NCBI GenBank assembly: GCA_000226015.1
Contig: JH153452.1
Location: forward strand, 146,297 to 184,450
Source of the DNA: Mnemiopsis leidyi
Lineage: Eukaryota > Ctenophora > Tentaculata > Lobata > Bolinopsidae
Reading direction: 5' to 3'
Length of the DNA: 38,154 nt
Part shown: one piece after another, positions 24,001 through 29,157 of the stretch
How the letters are laid out: each line of letters begins with the position of its first letter
Position numbering within the stretch: the first letter of the stretch is position 1
Position numbers and translations under genes: made by a program
The notes under the pieces: generated by a model
The model's input: the letters and a program-made list of their open reading frames with translations, nothing else
Told to the model about the DNA's origin: nothing
Databases searched by the model: none

Positions 24001-25447
24001 TAAACCCCGAACAACAACAAAAATCTATTAAAATGCGATTTTCTGTTATTCAAATATTAAGGTTGCATTAAAAAATGTTAAACATTCTCAACTTTTTAAA
24101 TTTTACAGCTGACCTTAAAAGGACGAAGCTTAGAACTTTAGAAGACTTTCAAACCAGACTTCAGACTCGTATCTAATTAGATTCCAACTTAATTCGTATT
24201 TGAGTATTTAAGATTTAGACCCCTCACCAATTACTCAATTACTTACTTAGACTGTGAGGCTCGGACAATGTCCATTTATTCGGACTAGTCTTGCTCTATG
24301 TATATTGTATAATGTACAATATAACACATTAACACTATACACTGTATGTATATTGTATAATGTACAATATTATACATCAACACTACATACGACATCTACA
24401 TTCAGGCTGAACTTCAGTTCCAGTATAGATGCTGAACAAGACCAGCAGTTGCACAGAAAGTTACGAGATCAGGCTTACTGGCTGCTGGAGAATCTTATTC
24501 CTAGTCATGTGCTAACGGTTAGTGTGACGTAGCCTGTTTTTTGTGGTTACGTCACGTATTGTAGAAGTGACGTCACGTATTGTAGAGGTGACGTCACGTT
24601 TTGTCCTGGGGACGTCACTTTTTGTCATGGTCACCTTACGTGGTTTTGTTGTGGTGGCGTTACACGTTATCATGGTTACGTCACGTGACATGTGGTTTAA
24701 TCTCGGTGACGTCATGTGTAGCCATGGTGACGTCATGCATTGATTTAGTGACTTAATCTAGTTTTCAGTGACGCCACCTTGTGTAACGGGCACGTGACCT
24801 ACCGATATATAATCACTTTTTTCAGGAGTTAAAAAAGAGCGGATCGTACCATCGTGATCACAAGAATGTTGCAGTTTGTTTTGCCAGTGTTGTCAACTTT
24901 CAAGATTTCTTCGATGCCAAGTGGAAACACGGTAACCTCTTATAACTAGAACAGCTCCTTTGTCACAGATTTGAATATCTAAGAGGTATGACGTCATGTC
25001 ACGTGCCAATTTCACAAATAGATTAACAATACTGAAACCCAGGACATGAGAGCATAAGAATTCTAAACGAGCTGATATCTGACATTGACGAACTGTTAAA
25101 CATCGATAAGTACAGCAGACACATCGAGAAGATAAAGACGGCTCTAGGGTAGGAAGATTAGTCTTAGTTCTTATTAGGTGTCTTCAGCCTTGAAAACTTT
25201 AATTAAGAAATTAATGTAAAATAATATAACATCATACTATCGAAAGAAAGTCATAAGATATTGGAGAGTGGGTTTGGATCAAAGTCCAGAAGTAATATTA
25301 TTTTACTTCTGAATTTTATCATGTCACGTGATTATTAAAATCTCTTCTTTGCTCAACAGGTGTACGTATATGGCAGCTAGTGGGTTGGTTCACGAAGATC
25401 CGGATCACATCTTTGTTATGATGGACTTTCTCTTCGACATAAAGAAG
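5486..25447 (+). CDS. transmembrane adenylyl cyclase, ADCY9-like (25 exons, 3' end not seen)
   Basis: Makes cyclic AMP from ATP at the plasma membrane under G-protein control. I joined these exons: 5486-5722, 5910-6068, 6443-6568, 7601-7708, 7982-8065, 8296-8421, 12245-12408, 12581-12731, 16001-16109, 17020-17140, 17429-17536, 18922-19021, 19285-19411, 19701-19967, 20970-21082, 21212-21388, 21970-22070, 22265-22404, 22612-22742, 22899-23010, 23677-23782, 24406-24517, 24826-24931, 25043-25148, 25360-25447. All have AG/GT edges and matching phases, giving 1093 codons without a stop. Order: cytosolic N-terminus, six membrane segments, C1a, C1b, six membrane segments, first half of C2a. Similarity to human ADCY9 from memory is clear along the whole length (for example SILFADIVGFTKM, LLYTVLPLP...MLFE, FRPM). 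Human ADCY9 is about 1350 residues. The C2a part with the catalytic Asn and Arg is missing from the window or lies in unseen exons. Exon 13-15 and 17 edges are the least certain. Confidence 0.92.
6443..8421 (+). CDS. adenylyl cyclase exons 3-6: first six-helix membrane domain
   Basis: Residues 133-280, four exons all in phase 0 (6443-6568, 7601-7708, 7982-8065, 8296-8421). Hydrophobic segments are visible in each: CLGIVILLALVTTAILIITHF, ITVVYACVLCVASLSQF, VLVLLYTVLPLPSTATVVIA, and IILQVMSHSLGLYITQQYQ. Exon 5 is the best family match, paralleling LFLLYTVMHLPLY...SVLFE of ADCY9. Introns between them contain tandem repeats (see separate entries). Confidence 0.88.
7709..7981 (+). repeat. two tandem arrays in cyclase intron 4
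   Basis: 7725-7875 is a degenerate array with a unit of about 12 bases (GAGCTAACTTC-like, also GAGCTATCTTA). It is followed at about 7876-7965 by three copies of a 32-base unit (AACAAATATAAACTGTTTTA...). Together they fill almost the whole intron. No function is evident. Confidence 0.8.
8452..8600 (+). repeat. tandem array of CRE-like palindromes in cyclase intron 6
   Basis: Repeats of about 20 bases of the form GAGAGAGTGTGACGTCACGT. Exact TGACGTCA octamers begin at 8488, 8508, 8528 and 8553, with one-base variants at 8468 and about 8573. Several run on into CACGTG (an E-box). TGACGTCA is the consensus CREB/ATF site. The array begins within about 30 bases of the exon 6 donor. It may be regulatory or simple satellite. 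Confidence 0.8.
9002..9193 (+). CDS. possible small ORF with TQT (LC8-binding-like) motifs
   Basis: A 63-codon frame in cyclase intron 6, with ATG preceded by G at -3. It contains KGTQTS, VQTQTR and SETQTS within about 35 residues. The (K/R)xTQT form is the classic dynein light chain LC8 binding motif, so a real product could be an LC8 partner. Nothing else supports it: there is no homologous domain, no second exon was found, and other frames over the same DNA are open longer (8898-9281). Probably chance, or an exon of an unseen gene. Confidence 0.2.
   Translation: MSDKQSQTCASKMSALCKGTQTSMLWNTGEVQTQTRNEVVDSETQTSRMFPVGIEINSVVQFI
9575..10801 (-). CDS. nested rhodopsin-class GPCR (3 exons, antisense within cyclase intron 6)
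   Basis: I joined exons 10801-10735, 10498-10428 and 10285-9575, with phases 1 and 0, giving 282 residues. Exon 1 gives the start Met and the first half of TM1 (ILAIWCILTFILSTI). Exon 2 completes TM1 (the Gly-Asn hallmark spans the splice). Exon 3 holds TM2-TM7. Hallmarks: Asp in NIAVADL (2.50), Cys81 and the loop-2 Cys in YRC (disulfide), Pro in SYLP (6.50), and NPYIY at about 259-263 (NPxxY). The usual Asp-Arg-Tyr at the end of TM3 reads Ser105-Lys106-Val107, so the normally invariant Arg3.50 is Lys. The residue at the retinal-lysine position (7.43) is Phe, so it is not a photopigment. The N-terminus is very short (about 7 residues), suggesting a small ligand. Ligand unknown. Confidence 0.88.
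10802..12244. other. rest of cyclase intron 6, upstream of the nested GPCR
   Basis: AT-rich sequence with short open frames on both strands that lack domain features. It would contain the promoter of the minus-strand GPCR. No recognisable motif or repeat was found. Confidence 0.35.
12245..17536 (+). CDS. adenylyl cyclase exons 7-11: signalling helix and C1a catalytic domain
   Basis: Residues 281-497. Exon 7 (12245-12408) is the charged coiled linker (AKEKLRRERKLKERVIYSVM) joining membrane and catalytic domains. Exon 8 begins with FRPM and carries SILFADIVGFTKM, whose Asp355 is the first metal ligand. Exon 9 carries STLGDCYYCVAGCP, with the second metal ligand Asp399. Exon 10 has RVGIHTGSVLCGVVGIKRF; exon 11 has FDVWSHDV and GKVHIS. 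In relatives the exon 11 motif is usually WSNDV, so Asn is His here. Both metal ligands are present, so the C1a half looks catalytically competent. Exon 9's 3' edge and exon 11's 5' edge each have a partial duplicate inside the neighbouring intron. Confidence 0.93.
12732..15060. other. cyclase intron 8, left part
   Basis: No coding exon, tRNA or transposon recognised. A GA-rich stretch lies at about 14341-14376. The rest is ordinary AT-rich intron sequence. Confidence 0.4.
15083..15402. repeat. near-identical flanks of an assembly gap, each ending in (CT)n
   Basis: The segment before the gap (about 15083-15185) and the one after it (15306-15402) are the same sequence with small indels. Both read ATAGGGC(G)AACACGTTGATATATAAAT, then GAGGATGTAAGGCTTCTTGG, then GGATTCTCTCTCT. 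The most economical reading is that two contig ends overlap but were not merged. A true tandem duplication around the microsatellite is the alternative. Confidence 0.75.
15186..15305. other. assembly gap (120 N)
   Basis: A run of 120 N inside cyclase intron 8. Both sides are (CT)n microsatellite. The size is probably a placeholder or estimate. No exon is expected to be missing, because exons 8 and 9 join in phase and the protein alignment is continuous across it (FDRL|TTEAGC). Confidence 0.95.
16091..16219 (+). repeat. 66-base tandem duplication carrying the exon 9 splice donor
   Basis: Two copies of a 66-base unit start at 16091 and 16157. The unit begins CCAACCATAGT(C/T)GGACTTA, which is the last 19 bases of exon 9, followed by the donor GTGAGT and intron sequence. 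So the exon end and its splice donor are present twice. Using the second donor would add 66 bases (22 codons), but a stop TAG (16151-16153) lies in that frame. Confidence 0.85.
16220..17019. other. rest of cyclase intron 9
   Basis: About 800 bases of AT-rich intron without a recognised element or coding frame. Confidence 0.4.
17141..17428 (+). repeat. intron 10 made of CRE/E-box-like tandem repeats with a decoy exon 11 start
   Basis: The array begins at the splice donor itself (GTGAGTCACGTGATGTTACG, twice), then changes to GTGACG(C/T)CACGTGTTGTTACG units. Exact TGACGTCA occurs at 17203 and 17397. At 17264-17298 there is a second copy of the acceptor and first 25 or so bases of exon 11 (AATCCCC(A)CAG followed by TTCGATGTTTGG). 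The true exon starts at 17429. The whole intron therefore seems built from short local duplications that include both splice edges. Confidence 0.8.
17537..18921. other. cyclase intron 11
   Basis: No coding exon recognised. Contains a short direct repeat (CACCATTATCTAGTTCCCA and AATAAAGACTAGTTCCC) at about 18436-18500 and a CACGTG-rich patch near 18259-18330. Otherwise featureless. Confidence 0.4.
18922..21082 (+). CDS. adenylyl cyclase exons 12-15: end of C1a and C1b linker
   Basis: Residues 498-700. Exon 12 (18922-19021) ends C1a with GIKTYFVIG, matching the GLKTYLISG strand of ADCY9. Exons 13 (19285-19411), 14 (19701-19967) and 15 (20970-21082) encode a hydrophilic, Ser/Arg/Lys-rich linker as expected for C1b. 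Conservation is low here, so these edges rest on splice signals and phase: 13 ends in phase 1; 14 starts after TTTCAG with the matching 2 bases; 15 starts after CGCAG. Exon 14's open frame extends on to 20101, so intron retention or a later donor is possible. Confidence 0.65.
20000..20290 (+). repeat. degenerate minisatellite after exon 14
   Basis: Imperfect repeats of about 20-22 bases related to TGGAATCTATCTGTGCTGG fill the beginning of intron 14. The open frames here owe their length to the repeat. Confidence 0.6.
21212..23782 (+). CDS. adenylyl cyclase exons 16-21: second six-helix membrane domain
   Basis: Residues 701-955. Exon 16 (21212-21388) is the cytosolic lead-in (ENLSILTLQFHD). 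Exons 17-21 give six hydrophobic segments, one each in exons 17, 18, 20 and 21 and two in exon 19. For exon 17 a donor at 22071 (GTGTGT, phase 2) joins in frame to exon 18 and gives SMAW|LVGFILAVTLEC, paralleling ADCY9. The stronger-looking donor at 22105 (GTAAGA) would break the frame, so exon 17 is taken as 21970-22070. The extracellular loop between the last two segments (KPFTTCYTLPPLD) lacks an obvious N-glycosylation sequon. Confidence 0.85.
21783..21940 (+). repeat. 17-base tandem array: CRE palindrome plus splice-donor-like GTAAGT
   Basis: About nine copies of TGACGTCACGTAAGTTG with small variations end about 30 bases before the exon 17 acceptor. Exact TGACGTCA begins at 21807, 21824, 21841, 21874, 21892 and 21909. 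Seven copies contain GTAAGT, a perfect metazoan 5' splice-site core, in the sense orientation. Confidence 0.88.
22473..22549 (+). promoter_or_regulatory. three tandem X-box-like (RFX) palindromes in intron 18
   Basis: Three copies of a 25-base unit (CCCTGGGTTTCCATGGTAACGTTAT). Each contains GTTTCCATGGTAAC at 22479-22492, 22504-22517 and 22529-22542. This fits the RYYNYY-WW-RRNRAC pattern of X-boxes bound by RFX factors, which control ciliary genes in animals. The match is exact to that loose pattern. Regulatory use is inference. A related GTCTCCATGGTAAC occurs inside the nested GPCR exon at about 10062-10075. Confidence 0.4.
23012..23550 (+). repeat. 10-base satellite (TTTAGTAGAA)n filling most of intron 20
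   Basis: More than 500 bases of TTTAGTAGAA repeats with point variants (TTTAGTAGTA near the start, TTTAGAAGAA in the middle) and a few unit-length slips. The array starts at the exon 20 donor. The most uniform block, about 23340-23470, looks recently amplified. No telomere or CRISPR character. Confidence 0.95.
24406..25447 (+). CDS. adenylyl cyclase exons 22-25: first half of C2a catalytic domain
   Basis: Residues 956-1093. Exon 22 carries RDQAYWLLENLIPSHV, the linker helix. Exon 23 has VCFASVVNFQDFF. Exon 24 has EKIKTALG and exon 25 has CTYMAASGL. The Lys of KIKT is the adenine-contacting residue of the family. One residue more than usual separates KIKT from TYMAAS (ALGC where IGA/IGS is normal), so either the splice edge differs slightly or there is an insertion near the active site. 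After 25447 a GTTTGT donor follows. Reading through the donor would stop at 25532-25534. The remaining C2a motifs (the DIWG...N..SRM region) were not found in 25448-38154. Confidence 0.88.
24523..24760 (+). repeat. CRE-like array in cyclase intron 22
   Basis: Imperfect repeats of about 20 bases (GTGACGTCACGTATTGTAGA-like) start at the exon 22 donor. Exact TGACGTCA occurs at 24568, 24589, 24707 and 24728, with TTACGTCA and GGACGTCA variants between them. One more isolated exact site begins at 24989 in intron 23. Confidence 0.8.
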
Positions 25448-26098
25448 GTTTGTTTGTTTATTTTACTTCCCAACAAGCTGTTGTTAACTTCACAACAAGC
25501 CGTTGAAGCATATCTGGATTATAATTTGGATTAAGACCCTCAAAATATTCCAAAATTCGACGTTCAATTCAGCAAGATATCATTAAACAGATCTATCAAA
25601 TATTTAAATTATTCTCTTATATTCGAGGACGCCGCAGTAGTGTCGCATGGTATTACAGTGGTTATGGTTTCAGCGTCATAATTGTCAATTTCCCTTACTT
25701 TCACGGCAAAAACTATATGATTAGGAACAAATGAGGGAATCATGAGCGGCAAATGACAAATTTGGCTATTAAGCTATTAGTAAGAACTACATAAATCACC
25801 AGGTGTTAAAACCACAGCGGGACCAGAACTTTCGATCTCATGTTAAAATATTATATACCTTTCATCATCGGCATGATGCATTTCCTCTGCAGTGCACCCA
25901 AGGACACACTAACACAGAGTTGTCTTTAAGTTACTAAGTTGGAGGGAAGCCATTATATCGCTAACTCTTCAAAACTCGGAGTTTCTCGAACGCAAACACT
26001 AGTGGGCCCGAGTTGATTTATCTCGTTTTCGATACTTACACACGCTATAACGCTATAACGCTCTAGAGGTACTGATTTTCCCGTTTTTAATTCCCCAG
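25448..26098. other. region between last visible cyclase exon and second GPCR
   Basis: Searched by eye for the missing C2a motifs on the plus strand; none found. AT-rich. It ends in TTTTTAATTCCCCAG, a good acceptor 11 bases before the GPCR start codon, so the GPCR probably has a separate non-coding 5' exon in this stretch or further upstream. Confidence 0.5.
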
Positions 26099-26108
26099 AC
26101 CAGTTATC

Positions 26109-27071
26109 ATGTCTGAAGAGTTTCCTGGACCGGACTTTACCCTGGATACAGCACTGGGGGTGCTCTTAACAACCTGCCTGATTGTCGGACTCGCCGGGAA
26201 CGTCTCAGCTTTCCTCTTCTTCTGGCAGAACAGACACACCTCCCTTCCTGACAAAGTTTACTGTGTTGTCAGCTGTGTCGATGTCATCACCAACCTAACC
26301 GCCATCTCCACCATCTCCTTCCTCTTCAGCGCCCGGGACACCTCTCTCTGTACGGACACTCTTCTCAACGGTATCTTCCTCGTTTCAACACGGCTTTCAA
26401 CAAAACTGTCCATGTTCTTGGTGGCTGTTCTGAGCACCTCTCGAAGTATCGCCATCATCGCTCCACTCAGATCGAGAGATATCCGCTCAGCCATGGTCAT
26501 GAAGATCATCGCTGGGTTCGCGATTCTTGTCACACTGATGGATCTGATACCAATATCAGTTGGATGGGTTGTACCCTCGCACGATGTCAGCGGCTGCAAC
26601 TTCCTGAAGTTAACACCCGCAACTTCCTTCCGCATCAGCATCATGATCCAGACATTTGACCAGACAGTGATCTTCACAACATCGCTCACTGTCTTCATCA
26701 GTTTCATAGCTGGAGTCCTGGGTCTGTGGAGGAAGAGTTCTATTCCCCAGATCTCGAACTATCGGGTATCCCTGCAAGTAACAATAACTGTAACTCTCTT
26801 CACAGCCCTGTTTCTTGTCTGTAACTTGCCGTATAGTTGTTTCTACATGTTGATGATATTGAAGAACCATGTTCCGGCGGTTATTAAGACGGTTCGTGGG
26901 TATCATGCAGGCTGGTTCTATTGGAACGGTCCTATAATGTTCATTGTAGTGCCTGTCTCCTTCAACGCAGCCCTTAACCCTTGTTTTTACATGCTAAGGA
27001 TGCCTCGATTTCGAGCGCAAGTTTATCGTTGGATTAGACATGTTTTAGGAAAGTTCTTGAGAAATAACTGA
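26109..27071 (+). CDS. rhodopsin-class GPCR, single coding exon
   Basis: 320 residues with seven hydrophobic segments. Hallmarks: Gly-Asn in TM1 (LAGNVSAFL), Asp in SCVDV (2.50), Ser-Arg-Ser at the end of TM3 (STSRSIAI) in place of Asp-Arg-Tyr with Arg kept, a loop-2 Cys (SGCNFL), Pro in CNLP (TM6), and NPCFY in TM7. A short basic tail follows (RWIRHVLGKFLRNN). The N-terminus is about 12 residues without a signal peptide. ATG at 26109 is the first in frame, 10 bases after a splice acceptor. The coding DNA is richer in G/C than its surroundings. Ligand unknown. It belongs to a lineage-expanded type with FLVAVLS in TM3, which I associate with cnidarians (from memory, unverified). It may lie inside the last cyclase intron or just beyond a truncated cyclase gene. 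Confidence 0.93.
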   Translation: MSEEFPGPDFTLDTALGVLLTTCLIVGLAGNVSAFLFFWQNRHTSLPDKVYCVVSCVDVITNLTAISTISFLFSARDTSLCTDTLLNGIFLVSTRLSTKLSMFLVAVLSTSRSIAIIAPLRSRDIRSAMVMKIIAGFAILVTLMDLIPISVGWVVPSHDVSGCNFLKLTPATSFRISIMIQTFDQTVIFTTSLTVFISFIAGVLGLWRKSSIPQISNYRVSLQVTITVTLFTALFLVCNLPYSCFYMLMILKNHVPAVIKTVRGYHAGWFYWNGPIMFIVVPVSFNAALNPCFYMLRMPRFRAQVYRWIRHVLGKFLRNN

Positions 27072-29157
27072 GGGAGACATATGAGTTACAGCATCTGTAT
27101 CGGTACTTGTTGGCAAAATGAAGCATCAAACAAGGGTCAACTCATCCGTTTAGTTTAATGATTCCATGAGAACTTAAAACTGAAATATCTTAGATGCGTA
27201 TCATAAACAACAAGCCAACCGGCGGTCATCTGACATCTGCTGATATTATTACACAAATCTATCTTTTGATAGTAAGGCCCTTAGAATAAGCGAATGCTGT
27301 CATGAACACGAAAGTGTGTGGTTATGAGAGCACTAGGTTTAAGAACCAAACGGCTGGTTCCAATGGGTGCTTGGTTGCTTGATCGATCGTCATTTGGCAG
27401 ATAATTCCCGTTTTAACTTTTAAACTCTTTACATTGCACCGGTCAATTGAGGAAGGCGTGACGCTAAAATTTTAGATTTTTGGAAACATATCAGATATCA
27501 ATAAGATAGATTTTGTGCTATTAGTATTTCCCCGAATTTTTTAGAATTCTTGACTAATCACACAAATATTTAATGGTTTATCATATTAATCAAAACATCT
27601 TTATAATGACAATGATGATTCCAAAATTATTCAAGTAATAAGTATTCAACAGCTCAGAATTTGTGTGCGTTAACTTTGTCTTTTTCTTACAATTGAATAG
27701 GGAAGTAATCAACATTCTGAAATTGTCCATTTGTCCAACACCATAGATTAATTAAAATTTCACTAACTTTCAACATGAGAAAACACTACATACCCTGAGT
27801 TTAATCATATACTACTAATACAATATCATTAATCTTTAGTCGGATAATATCCTCTTTAAAATTAAGGCTACCATTCAATTGTGCATCTAAAATCCAAATG
27901 CACTGGAGCTGAGGAAGCGGTATCTACTGTAGATATGCTAAGTTGAGAGTAGACTTAATTGTTAGAGAGCGGCAATCACTCAATTAGCTGGTTATGTGTG
28001 ATTAACTTGGATTTCCCGTAAGGATATTATTAGACTTATTACACAATTTAACACATCTCATAGTGCCTGCACTCCTGCAGTCATGTACTGTACATTTTAA
28101 CATAATGCAAGAGTAAGTTCTTAGTGGATGGGTAAAGCAATAAAAATGACACTCTGGACGTCTGGTATATACCCCATGATGAATGGTCAAAAAATGACAG
28201 AGATTTTCTCTTTGATAGTTGTCAACATGATGATCTCGAATAGAATATTGCCCATTTGACCACGACATTGTAAAATTTTGACCATGGAACCCCAGCTTAG
28301 ACCCAATTGTCAAGGGAATTGTGAACAACCTGTTGTACCCACCGAGTATATCTAAGTCAAATTTTTAATTTTCACAGATTTTCTGAAGCATTTTTATTTG
28401 TTACATAAGCATAAGAAGCAAAGAATTCATCTACCAAAGAGGTTCTTAAACAATTTAAGTTTGGCTAAATCGCAATGAAAAATTCGCAATAAAAAATTTC
28501 ATTTTAGCCAATCTTCGCCAATCACAAAATATGTGGTCATGTGGATATTCCGCCGTTATACTTCGAATCATTAAAAATATTTATTGTCAACATGTTACAA
28601 AAATGATTCAAGGACCCTTGTCAAATAGACGATTGGGCCAAAAAAATCATTAAATTTGCTTTCCAAACATTTGAGCAACACTTGCACCGTTAAAAGCCGT
28701 AGAGATAAATACAATATTTTCATTTAGATAGCAATTTATTCTTAATAATCAAACTAATAGATTTCAGACATTTTACATACCATATAATCATTTCATGCAC
28801 AGTGACACAATCATGCCCTCGCCCGACTTGTTCACTAACAGTGTGTGATGTAGCGCAATTTTACAAGATTAACTGTGGATGTAGTTAAATTTGAGTGTAG
28901 GAACATGGTCAATTTTTAAATCATTCGGTAAGTTCAAATTAATATTTTGATAGTATATGTAGAGGCAAGGCGGGCAAAATTAAAATTGCGGGATTAGAAT
29001 TTACGATAAAAACCAATTTGAATTACAATAATGGTCGTTTTTACGCGGTAGTGTTTGCTATTTCATTTAATGTTAATGGTTAAAGTTTTTTTGAATGTTG
29101 TCCGTGTCTTTGTCCACCAAGATATCATTTTTCTTCATTTAGGTGATTCTCTGTTAA
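27072..29157. other. non-coding region between GPCR and receptor copy A
   Basis: No supported gene. A minus-strand open frame at 28002-28328 has no recognisable domain and looks accidental or repeat-derived. The right part should be the 3' untranslated region of receptor copy A; TTTATT at 28735-28740 (AATAAA on the minus strand) is a possible poly(A) signal. Confidence 0.4.

Noticed and set aside
26258..26906. Minus-strand frames over the second GPCR
   Set aside because: Shadows of the strong plus-strand receptor frame.
28002..28328. 108-codon minus-strand frame
   Set aside because: No start context, domain or splice partners; Cys/His-rich by chance or from old repeat.
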